DNA of 64,000 nucleotides from Edaphochlamys debaryana. Taxonomy: Eukaryota; Chlorophyta; Chlorophyceae; Chlamydomonadales. A model generated the notes under the pieces. It had not been told where the DNA came from. It worked only from the letters and a program-made list of their open reading frames with translations, and did not search any database. The position numbers and the translations under genes were made by a program. The DNA lies in NCBI GenBank assembly GCA_016858145.1, contig JAEHOE010000027.1, positions 434,001-498,000 of the forward strand. The letters are read 5' to 3'. Shown here in pieces: positions 54,230 to 64,000 of this stretch (position 1 is the stretch's first letter; each line of letters starts with the position of its first letter).

Positions 54230-55464
54230 CTGTGGGCAAGCGCGGCGGCGTGGAGCGGCAGCGGCGAAATGAGCGACCAAATTTGTTACCGTTGGGCGCT
54301 TTTGCACCGCGCTCCCCCCTACGGGACCTAGCGCCCGCATCGTACCGAGAGGCATAGCTATTACTGCACGCTCAAGCGCTTGCGGCGAGTTTGCGCGGTT
54401 TGCGACACCCGTGTTCGGCAACGCAGTCGTAAACGCGCCCCAGCTGTTAGCTTTCTAACAGCATGGAATTGCGTTTTACCTGCATTCTTAGCAGGGCCGC
54501 TGGTGACGGCCGACCGAAGCGGGTGTCCGGAGTCGCACGCTCCGGCGAACGTGGCCCTGAGGACCGCCGGATACGCCCTCTGAGCCTGGGCGTCCATTAC
54601 CAGCTCCAGCGCGCTAGCAGCATCCTAGCGTAGCGGGCTCAAGGGGTCGCAACGATGGAAACCTGGCTCGCAAACTTGGGCCTCAACGGATACGGGATAC
54701 AGTGCGCAGTGCAGCTAGCAGTACTGTGGGTCATAAGGCGAACTGAGCGCCGTGTGAAAGACGAGACGCCCAAGCATTGGTCAGCCGGTGTACTACGCGC
54801 AACCTCGTCACCGCCCGGAGTTCCAGACCTCGCGCGAATGCTTCCAGCCTTTACGCTGTGGTACTCTGAACCTGTGGCTCGCGCGGTATGGCCGTTCGCG
54901 GACGTCCAGGCCTGGACGTGATGACTGTCTGGGACAGCTCGGGCAAGTGCAGGAACCCTTGAGGCGCCACGAGGCGTCGGCCTCGTACTCAGGGCAGCGT
55001 GCTGGGCTACAACCAGGCCGTGTTCCTGCCAGAGAGCACTCCTGCCTCCCTCAAGCATCAGCCCCTGCCCAGGCCAGGCCAAGGACATCACAGTGCAATC
55101 ATGGATCACCCGTGGGCAAAAGACGACTGGTCTCCCGGGCCGTGCCCTTGTGCACTCGCTTGCCCTACACCCCTGTTCAGTCACCGCGGCACTACGCCCC
55201 GATGTCTACGGTATAATAACCCCTGTTCTGAACCCGTGGGCTGCCTCCGCTGCCTCGGCCGCCCCACCCGCCTCCGCTGCCTCCACCGCACCAATTGCTG
55301 CCTGACCCGCCCCCGCTGCCTCACCGCCGTCGCCTCGGAGCCTGCGCCTGCTGCCCCCGCCCCCGCCGCCCCCCTCTTCCTCTTCTCGGACGACGTCTTC
55401 TACACCCCCAGGTTCGGCTCCATGGGGCGTGGGGACACCTAGGCTTCCGCGGGCTTTAGTCGCG
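54230..55464. other. Intergenic stretch upstream of paralogue 2
   Basis: The first 200 bp probably contain the 5' exon and promoter of paralogue 2. An ATG frame on the plus strand (54655-54921) would encode 88 residues beginning METWLANLGLNGYG, and a later plus frame ends LFLFSDDVFYTPRFGSMGRG near 55442. They might belong to one small plus-strand gene, but no splice solution was found. Imperfect CCTCCGCTGC repeats occur at 55240-55330. Confidence 0.3.
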
Positions 55465-55803
55465 CCAACTCGGGCGATGGCGGACCTCCCATTCTGCACA
55501 CTAAGCTAAGCCCAGGTAAGCCCGAGGTAAGCTGGGCTACGGTGTCGCTATCCGACCGGCTAGGGGCGTGCTTTCGGGCTCTCTTGCGCGCTGGCACCCT
55601 CACAGACACTCGCCCGCCCTCCCTTTTCCATAACTTCGTGTGCATGTCCACCCGCGAGATTCCGTGCCCCTTTGCCCTCGCGGGCCCTCCCTATCCACAG
55701 GCGACGGCGAACAATCGGTAAGCTCCCCACAGGTCTGCGTAGTCTGCGGAACACGCCCTACGCCACAACCAAGCGCTTCGCTTCGTTGATGTCTTCTAAC
55801 CCC
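55465..55803 (+). repeat. Dispersed repeat, copy 2
   Basis: Counterpart of 26590-26888 in the same orientation and block order. It is about 40 bp longer through small insertions, including one between the TTTGCCCT and CCCACAGGTCT blocks. No coding potential is evident. Confidence 0.8.
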
Positions 55804-56747
55804 CGCCGCCCCCCCGCCTCCAGCCGGGAGCGGAGCGCTGCAGCCGGGCATACGGGACTCCTCAGCAGCAGCGCGCAGTGCGGCAGCACTCGAGCGCCGC
55901 TTTGGGGGGAGGGGTCGAGGGTTGGAGGCATAATGCATTTTTTTTTGCATGGGTGGGAGTGGGTGGGGAGTGGGCGCAAGAGGTGGGACACATGGATACA
56001 GGCCGGGCTCTGTAACGAGAGGCGTTGCGTGGGGTGGAGGGCAGGAGGTACAACTGTACGGTGTACGGGCTCATGTACGGCGGTGGCGGTGTCGCCCCAT
56101 CCCATGTTGCTTAGGTGCCACAACAGTGCGTGTCCGACGTACGGCAGATCTCCAGATTGGAGGCAGGGAATGGAGTATGGAGGTCCATGGGCATTTGAGG
56201 AAATGATGAGTACAGGGCGTAGGGAATGTGGCGTGTGGGGTTAAAGCAGGCAGTGCAAGGCAAGCGAGTGCACGAGGACCGCCCGGGGAACCAGCCACCT
56301 TGCTAATCAAGGCACGGTAACAACTGAAGCAGGCGGTAGGAAGCGAGAGGGTTGACAGGCCAGGCTGTGTGAGACCTCTTGAACCCTTCAACCCTCCAGC
56401 CCCACGACGGTAGGACCCCCTCACCAGCCTAGGGTGCCCTGACGTAGCCAGGAGCAGCCCTGGCGTCTTTGTACCAAAGCCCCCGTCACCACCGCCGGCC
56501 CATGCCTTGGTGGCTGGTCTGTCGGGGGCAGATCTAGCCCAACGCCTACAGCTATTTCCTGACCCACCGCCAGTCGCATTACCGATATGCCAGTCGCGTT
56601 CATGCACTTGCTCCCCCAAGCAGCAAAGCAAGATCTGCCTGCCCCAGGCACTCATCCTCCGCCCTCCCCGCTTCCCCCACCGCGCCCTTCTTCTTGGCGG
56701 CGGCCGCAGCCGCGAGAGCCCACAGGCGACACTTCAAGCGGCCTTAC
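55804..56747. other. Intergenic stretch
   Basis: No supported exon. The stretch has a T9 run at 55939-55947 and short biased frames only. Confidence 0.4.
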
Positions 56748-56752
56748 TTACA
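56748..56752 (-). terminator. TGTAA polyadenylation signal (minus)
   Basis: TTACA on the plus strand lies about 150 bp beyond the stop codon of the putative exon at 56904-57014, which supports a real minus-strand 3' end here. Confidence 0.4.
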
Positions 56753-56903
56753 GCCCTCCTCCGGTAATTACTAGAGGCCCACGCAAGCCGCAACCGCTTA
56801 CTCGACCCTGCCTTGCACCGCCTACGCCTTCCTGCACCCTAAACCCAACTCAACCTTTCGTGCCCCCCGCCGTGCTCCCACCACCGTTATGACTACGCTA
56901 CGA

Positions 56904-57014
56904 TCACCCGGCCTCGACCAGCAGATCGCGCGCCTCCTTGCGGCACTCCTCCTTGTACCGCTCCTCGAGCTGCATAACGGCCATGCCCACCGGAAAAGGA
57001 GCCGGAAAGGGCTT
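56904..57014 (-). CDS. Putative last exon of an unknown gene
   Basis: A minus-strand segment encodes 36 residues, including VGMAVMQLEERYKEECRKEA and DLLVEAG, before TGA at 56904. The amphipathic, Glu/Lys/Arg-rich sequence looks like genuine coding helix rather than chance frame. An acceptor-like CAAG precedes 57014, but the frame stays open to 57236, so the exon start is uncertain. Upstream exons were not found in the 1.4 kb before paralogue 3. A TGTAA signal sits 150 bp downstream. Confidence 0.35.
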   Translation of the reverse strand, partial: KPFPAPFPVGMAVMQLEERYKEECRKEARDLLVEAG

Positions 57015-58224
57015 CTTGAATATCCGGTACCGCAGAACCACACCCTCAGCAATGGACGGCCTGAAGCCCCTGTACAAAACTGTGTTAACCTCGATGCAAA
57101 TGCATGGATACAAGCTCTGTTCAAAAGGGGGGAGGGGCCGCATAGTCCCGCACCCTCTCCAGGCTGCTGTCCAGCATCCGGACGTCATGAAACGCTTGAG
57201 CCAGCGCCAGCCCTCCAGCCCCAAACCATTCAGCAACCATCATCCCGCAACCCCCAATCAGGTTTGCCCAGCACGCATGCGGGCAAAAGTTTTGGACATC
57301 ACCACCGACAGAGGCCAAAGCGGCCCCGGCATCATTCGCATCATAAGAAGGCGGCAGTGTTGCTGTGCCGCCTGTCTGCTTAGCCCATACTCGTGGACCG
57401 GCATGTTCAAGTAAGTGTTCCGCTCGCCCTCAGCAGGGAAGACCGTTGTTCGACACAATGAAGGTTGCGTCACAAGCGCACGTATGCCCCGTACGCACAC
57501 GGGATCACGGGAAGGTGGTTCAAGTAAGCCAACGGACAGAGGGATCCCGCGCGAGCTGCATGGGAGGGCCGCAATGTTGCTGTGCCCGCCGTCCGCGTAA
57601 GTAGCCCTTCTGCGCGGGCCTGCCGTACTCTCAATCGATCTTGCAGTTCTTACCCTCTCATTATACGCACCTACCAAGTCCAATCTGCACTGAAGCACAA
57701 CCCCAGAATGAAGGCATGGCAACGGCCCCTGCTCTGATACAGCCCCCAAGCCTTACGCTTACTCAACGCAATACACAGGTACAAAACAAGCCGTCAGGGA
57801 AACACTTGACCCGTCAGCCTCAAGCCGTGGACAGCCGGCCTCAAGACAAACACAACCGGCCGAAGACCAGCGTCGCACAGCCCAACAGCTTGCAAGCGTG
57901 CCAGCGTATTCTAGCTGCTAGGTCACAAAGAGCCATGGAGCAAGCCACACAACGTCTGCATTTCCCATGCAGGCTTTTACCCAACAGATAAAGCCATCAC
58001 CCTCCTCCGCGCCCGCCCATACCGGTACAGTGCCCAATCGCCCCAGTCCCGGGGCCCTCCTCCAACCAATGAATCGTTTCCGCGCCAAACGCCAAGCCCA
58101 GCACCAAACATTCCTGCTGGCCCCGGCCCGCGTGGCCCGAATGTCCGCGGTCCCAGCTGCTGTCCCCATGACGGTACGACGGACGCTCAGGGATTGCTGT
58201 AATTGGGAAGCCAGACCCGATCCC
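57015..58224. other. Intergenic stretch, possible exons of the gene ending at 56904
   Basis: Minus-strand frames at 57749-57258 and 58247-57918 are open but carry no recognisable domain. This region also receives the 3' UTR of paralogue 3, for which no nearby TGTAA was found. Confidence 0.3.
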
Positions 58225-58455
58225 TCGGCTGCATCCGCGGCCCTCACAGGAGCCCCTCGGAGCCGCTGTGCGGAGCCGCCGGTGGGCTAGGACTGGGAGC
58301 CAAGAGGTAGGAATATATGGTCCGGGGCTCTACAGCGCCACAGGAGCGCCGTGGTAAGGGGCCCAGCCTCGAGCCCCGGGCTGCATGCACGGTCTTTGCA
58401 GGAGCCCCTCCCAGGCTGGGAATAAAAGGGTCCGGGGCTCTACATCGCCACCGTG
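58225..58455. repeat. Duplicated stop-codon region of paralogue 3
   Basis: Two imperfect copies, 58225-58345 and 58377-58455, share GGCTGCAT..CGG, CAGGAGCCCCTC and TCCGGGGCTCTACA.CGCCAC. The right copy contains the stop codon (58440-58442) and last codons of paralogue 3. The left copy lies wholly in its 3' UTR. Confidence 0.8.
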
Positions 58456-61400
58456 CCGCACGCAGTCCCCGCCCGAGACCACCCCCACAGGCCGTTGGCG
58501 GCGGCGGCAGCAGCGCCGCTCGACGACCCACTCGCTGCCGCCGCGACGGCGGCGGCGGCGGCGGCCCGGCCGCTGCTTGTGATGAGGGCAGTATGCTGAG
58601 CGCTGGGGTGTGCGTCGGGGGCGGCGGCGAAGCCGACGAGGCGGTAGTGGTGGTGCAGCCTGGGCCTTTGGGTCGCGGAGGTGGTTGGGTGTGGCCGCGT
58701 GAAGGTGAACCCGCCAGTGTCGGAGGAGGTCGTGGAAGCGGCGGTCGCGCTCGAGCCCGTGGACTGCTGCTGTTGCGACGCCGGCGGCAGCGGCGGGCTT
58801 GGCAGGGGTCTGGCGGCATGGCGGGGTTGAGCGGCCACAGCGGGGCAGTCGCCGGCGGCGGCGGTGGACGGCGGCGACGCCGGCACAGGCGCAGCGTCGG
58901 CAACGTCTGCGGAGGTGCGACGTGCAGCACCTGCGGCCGCCGCCGGCGGCGCAGTCTTCACGCCACCAGCGCTGTCAGCCGTAGGCACATCGGTGTCGGC
59001 GTGGAGGCCCCGACCGAGAGCCCACTCGACCCATTGGTCGTCTAAGGACCGTCGGTGCACCCGCGCCCCGACGGCGGCGCCGCCAGGGCAGCAAGCCGAC
59101 GGCGGCGGAGGAGTCGACTCTGGCGCTGGGGTAACGGGCGGGATGGCGGCTGCCGCGGCGGGGCCGTCGGGGCTGCCTGTCGGCGGCGGCAGCACAGTCG
59201 GCGACGGCGGCGGCGCCGCTGCGGCGGCCATGGCCGCGGCTGCAGCGGCGGTCAACATGGGCCGCCGCCGCAGCGCTGCCGCCGCCGCCGCCGTGGCAGC
59301 GGCGCCGCTGACAGTCTCGGCCGGTGTCCATGCATGGCCGGGCGAATCAGCCGTGGCTGTCGCTGAGGCAGCGGGTCCTCTGGTCGGCCCAACCACCGGC
59401 ATCGCCTCCGCTGCTGTCGCCGCCGCCGGCGCTGGCAGCTGTGCTGACGTCAGCCGCGACGACCGCGATCGGCTCTGCAGGTCTGGCAGCGATGCGGCCC
59501 TGTGTAGGCTGGACGCCGGCTGGCCGGGGCGGCGCGAGCGACCTGACCCCTCGCACCCGCCAGGCACGCTCTGGACCTGTCCCTGCCCCTGTCCCCCGCC
59601 CTGCGCCCCGCGCAGCAAAGCCGCCAAGCCGGGCGACACGGGCCCAAACGAAGGCTCATCGTCCGTCACGCCGGAAGACGACGGCCGGTCCGCTGCGGTG
59701 ATTTGGGTCAGGGTCAGAAGAAGGTTGGTCTCCTCTTGGATTGTGTGGAGCGGCGCGGACGGGCCGCCGTCAAAGCAGGAGCCGCCGTCGATGCTGGCGG
59801 CACGACCATGGCTAGAGCCGCCATGGCCCACGGCGGAGCCAGGCCCGGCGGCGGCGGCGTGATACGTGTCGGCGGGGGGGGCCCAGTACCAATGGGACTG
59901 GGCGCGCGGCCGGCGGGCGTTGACAGAGGTGGCGGCGGCGGCGACGGCGGCGGCGGGAGCGGGGACGGAGCTCGGCGGCCGGCCCGGCGGCGCTGCTGTG
60001 GTGAGGGCGGTGGCAATAGTCTGGGGGCCGCGAGGCGACACGCGTTGGAGCGGGCTGGTGGGCACCTGTCCCGGGGCCGACCGCACTGTCGCTCGCTCGC
60101 TCAGGTTAGCAGCGACGCCGGCGGTGGCGGCACCGGCGGCGATACCGGCGGCGACGGAGCTAGGTGACGGCGAACGACCCCTGCCTCCTGGGTGAGCCTC
60201 GGCGGGCGCGGACCCAAGCACGGCGGTGTGCGGATGCGCGGCCAGTGCGGTGGCCCATGCCGGAACGCCGCTGGCGCTGCCGACGGTGGCGGCGGCTGCA
60301 GCGGCGGCGGCGCTGACGGAGCCAGAGCCCCAGGCGCAAGGCGACGGCGCTGGCGCTGCCGGCCGTGACCGTACGGCGCTGGCTGACGCTGACGTCATGT
60401 CGATCGATGTACGGAGGCTGCCGTACGAGGATCCGTGGCGCGGTCCGAGCATGATGAGCGGCTGTGACTCGCTTCCTCCCGAGGGGTCGAGGAAGGGCCG
60501 AAGGGCCGACGTCAACTGCCTACTGTGTGCACCGCCGCCGCCGCCACCGCCAACCACCGTACTGATGGAGCCAGATGTGCAGTGCACCGGCGGCGCCGAC
60601 GAGTTGCCGTACGTTGCATAGGACTGCCGACGGGACGAGCACGTGCTGGGAACCGCGCTGATGACGCCGTCGAGGTACACGCCGTAGGGCAAGTCGCCAA
60701 ACATGGCGTGATCATGCGCCGTACCTTTGTCAGCCATGTCGTACGGCGTCATGAAGGGACTGTAGTCGTACATGTTGTCATAAGCAACCTCAAGGGGGGC
60801 CGACGATAGATAGCCGTTGTCGCCGATCCCTCGTTGCTGCGATCGTGCCTGCGAGTAAGACCACCAAGTCAGCGCTGCGGTGCACAGCCCTACCTTGTAG
60901 GGCAGACTCTGGACTACCGTATGCAAGGCCCATCTCCCACGGAAGCCCCGTCGACAGAGGACCACCCTTTCTCACCTCGGCGCTGGCCGCCGCGGGCCCA
61001 GTCAGAGACGACGCTCGCTCGGCCTCCGCGCTGGCACCAGCGTAACCGCCCACGTGCCGTACACGTCCGCTGATGACGTCAGCCTCGTCCACGTGCGCCA
61101 CGTGCCGGTAGTTATTTGCGTCCCGCCAAGAGGGCCGTACCACGTAGCCGCTGCAGTAACTGCCGCCGCCGCCAGCGCCCGGGCCCAGGCGCATGAGCGG
61201 CGCTGAACCCGTTTCGGTTACGGTTGCGGTTACAGGTACGGCCGCAAGTGCGTCGGCGGCGGCACGGGCGGCTGCTGCGGCGACCGTGGAGGCTACCCAG
61301 GGCCGCGCCGACGGTGACGGCAGCGCTTCGGACCGAGCGCTGGAGGCCGGCCCGTGCATGATGTAAGGGCCAGAGCTTGGGGCGGGAGCAGGTTGGGAGA

Positions 61401-63458
61401 AGAGGGTTTGCAGGCTGGGCCATTGCTGAGATTGCGGAGAACGAGGCGGCGTGAGGCGGCCGGAGGCGCCAGCAGCCTCCGACGCTGCCTCCCATTCCAG
61501 GATGCCGGCGGGGCCAGACGCAATGCTGCGAGCATCACTGAACACCTCTGACTGGGCCCAAGCCTCCTGCAGCCCACATGGGCCGGCCGGAAGTCCGCCA
61601 GCCGTGTCGCCTGACGGCCGCCCACTCCGCGCACTCGATGCCCCAACGCCGCCGCCGTTGCAATGACGCGTCATGGGCAAGGGCGCGTCTGAGCCCGCCG
61701 CGGACGCAGCTGTCTCCGCTGCAGCCTCCGCCACCGCCGCCAGCGTAGCGGCGCCGCCGCGCCGCCAGCCCGCCGCAGCCGCCGCCTCAGACTCAACTGC
61801 CCACGGGGCTGACGTGGATTCCGACAGCCCTCCTGCCGCTCCCGGCCCTGACCTCAGCTCAAAGCTGGGACGGGTCACTCGCGGTATGCCTCCCGTCGAC
61901 AGCCCAGAGGCGCAGATCGGGCTCGTCAGGAGGGCACTGCCGCCGCCGCCGCCAGCGCCGCCTACGCGAGACAGGTCGAGGCTGTAACGTGCGGCCGCGA
62001 CAGCGGCCACTGGCGGCATCGCTCGGGGCCTGGGGCCGGAGTCAGTCGCCGTGGACCCCGGGGTGGAGACAAACGAGGCCGAGTGGGCGGTTCTGCGGAG
62101 TGGGCTGTGCGGGGGTGTTGTGGAGCAGCCGCAGGCGGCGGCAGCGGCGCAGCCCGCGTCTGCTGGAGCGGCGCAGCTGGTTGCTGCTGAGGATGAGGAT
62201 GCGGCGGCAAGGGCGGCTTCGTTGAGGCTGGCCAGGCTGACTTCGCGAGACGCCAGCCCTGCGGGGCCGCCGCCGGGCACGTGTCCACGCCATTCGCTGG
62301 GCTCCGCCGGTCGCGCCGGCCCCGAGCGCAATAGCCTTGCGGCGGCCGCCAGGCCAGGGGTACCGGTGTCTGGGTCGGTCTGGTGGCTTGCGAACTGCAG
62401 CTGTGCGGCAGCACAGCGTGCCACGACCCTCAAGCCGAGGGATCCCTCGAAGTCAGGGCCCAGGCCCAGCCTGCTGCGAGCCGGTGCCGTCGGTGCCGTT
62501 GTGGGCTGCTGCTGCCCAGGCTTCCCCGCGCCAGCGTCCGAGACCGGCAGCAGCAGCGCTGTGCCGGACCCGTACGGCGACGCAAACCGCCAGTACGTCG
62601 TGTACGTCACGTCGTACGACACGCGCGGCAGGCAGACGAAGAGATCTGCCAGGAGGGCAAGGACCAGGCCGACGAAGAGGCACGGTGCTCCCGGGTGTAC
62701 GGCCCACGCCACCAGCTGGCTGGCCACGTGGACCGCGCTTACTAAGACGTTGACGTTGACCGGGTTACGGCTATAGATCGGGCAGTAGCGAGCGGGCAGG
62801 GCCACGAGTACGGCACCCAGGAGCAGCAGCATGCTAGAGGCTGCAGCCAGGCCGGCGCCCGCGAAGGCGAGCGCGGGGGCCCCCTGCTGCAGCTGCTTCG
62901 CATGGAGTGACTGGGCAGATAGCAAGCCCAGATGCACGAGAGGGAGCGGGGCGGAACCCAGCAGGGCTAGGGCACGCGCGACGAGGACGCATCGCCGGTA
63001 GCCCACGCGGATGCGGCGCTCCGCTAGCTGAACCACGTCTGCGGAGGAGGGGTTGGGGGTGTGCGAGCGTGATACTGATGGGTGGGCACCGTGTCGGCCC
63101 AGATGGAGGGCGAGCTCCCGTGTCAGGCCTCACCGTGGGGCCGAAGGCGGTGCTGGTGGCTAGCCCTGCATGTCGGCACGTCCGCGCTTGCGTGGTCGCG
63201 GCACCTGCGATGCGAGCAGCAAGGCAGGTGTTTGGTTCACTGTAACAACAGTATCACGCTCTCTGCGGCCCTGCGTGCACCTGGAGCACGAGCTGCCGGA
63301 GCTGCATCTCTGCCCCGAAAGTGCCCAGCGGGCTTCCAAACGCAATACGAGACCCATCAACGGCAGCATGCATTCTAAGTATACGCGAGCTGTACTTACA
63401 GCTGTGAGCTCGAGCGGGCCGTCTCCAAGCTGCTGGGTTGGACACAGCCGTTCGCCAT
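58440..63458 (-). CDS. Giant-tailed multi-span membrane protein, paralogue 3 (complete)
   Basis: Complete model on the minus strand: 63458-63400, 63309-63281, 63038-60976, 60848-58440, phases closing to 1,519 residues; the donor of exon 1 is a perfect GTAAGT. Helices: about 47-69 (VLVARALALLGSAPLPLVHL), 84-110 (SSMLLLLGAVLVALP), 125-143 (VLVSAVHVASQLVAWAV) and 149-166 (FVGLVLALLADLFVCL). PARYCPIYSRNP follows helix 2 and PRVSYDVTYTTYWR follows helix 4. The tail is Ala/Gly/Ser/Pro-rich with conserved islands: GLSTGGI, HVDEADVISGRVRHVGG, SYGSLRTSID, RPRAQSHWYW, EPSFGPVSPG, RRSLDDQWVEWALGRG, FTFTRPHP, RPRLHHHYRL and GLWGWSRAG near the C-terminus. Both later introns occupy the same positions as in paralogue 1. 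No signal peptide is evident; the tail is probably cytosolic. No known family is recognised. Confidence 0.87.
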
Positions 63459-64000
63459 TCTGTTGCCCCTTTCGTGACTTGTAGCTAATGCTTGTCAACA
63501 TACATCATGCCATAGCGGCATGGCGGCTGGTGACCGGGAGCCATTGCTTCGCCGAGTCCGCACCTCGCCGTGGCGTCACAGTGCGGCGTGGCGCGGGAGT
63601 CAACGGCTAAGCTCTTGAGCGGTAGATACCATACGGAATGGCGCTGGACTACGAAACGCTTGGGTACGTCTGTGACGACTTGGGACGACCCAGATTTGTT
63701 TCAGATTGAGCATCACCCGACACACGTCACAACGGCGAAGGAGACACAAGGAGACAGAGCATGCGCCTTCAAAGTGAGCTGCCTCCGTGGAACCCTACCT
63801 CGCCCCGGTCCTCGGCCCATATGTCACCATCGGCACCGGCGGTGTTGCCGCCCGACCACCACAGCTCCAGTCGTAGCCCGCCCCACCCCACGCAACACTG
63901 CAACCCCGGCCGCATCACATTTTCTGTACCTTGCGGACGCCTCTGAAGCAGCACAAGTGGCGTCGCGATCCCCTTGTGCCATCCGACAGCTAGGTGGACC
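63459..64000. other. Upstream region of paralogue 3
   Basis: This presumably holds the 5' UTR and promoter of paralogue 3. A 61-codon frame near 63761 has no distinguishing features. Nothing else was identified. Confidence 0.45.

Overview
This is nuclear DNA from a green alga of the Chlamydomonas/Volvox type (Chlamydomonadales). The evidence is very high GC, many short GT-AG introns, alanine/glycine/proline-rich low-complexity protein linkers, a plant-type plastid-targeted histidine-biosynthesis gene, and TGTAA polyadenylation signals downstream of several stops. Coding regions were reconstructed by hand: exons were accepted where reading frame, intron phase and splice sites agreed. Most of the gene models below close with no frame conflict. 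The exceptions are stated: 5' ends of four genes, a frameshift in one, and one gene running off the left edge.

Layout. 1-12 kb, minus strand: an unknown low-complexity protein gene, then a SET-domain protein with a long Arg/Asp dipeptide tract (these two may be a single gene), then an AAAP-type amino-acid transporter cut by the left edge. 13.8-17.2 kb, minus: histidinol-phosphate aminotransferase (7 exons), divergent from an unknown 6-exon gene (17.5-19.9 kb, plus). 21.6-24.7 kb, plus: a secreted protein with a beta-sandwich-like region, near-identical 51-residue EGF repeats and a bacterial-type PxKF C-terminus, carrying a 4-nt insertion that breaks the frame. 27.6-30.7 kb, minus: an FHA-parvulin fusion. 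31.4 kb, plus: a small single-span membrane protein. 42.6-46.5 kb, plus: a filamin-repeat/RRM/RS splicing-factor-like protein.

The most distinctive content is a family of three very large paralogues, all on the minus strand (34.7-39.4, 49.8-54.2 and 58.4-63.5 kb). Each has an N-terminal multi-span membrane module with a shared Pro-Ile-Tyr motif and then over 1,100 residues of mostly disordered sequence. The first and third share intron positions and islands of conserved sequence along the tail. The second has diverged. I do not recognise this family.

A second theme is structural. In at least five genes an intron contains a degenerate copy of the adjacent exon edge, often with its splice site. 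Some introns also carry GTTGG-rich tracts at the 5' end or CCAAC-rich tracts at the 3' end. Intergenic stretches are mostly featureless apart from one dispersed repeat pair and short tandem repeats. No rRNA, tRNA, CRISPR array or complete transposon was recognised.
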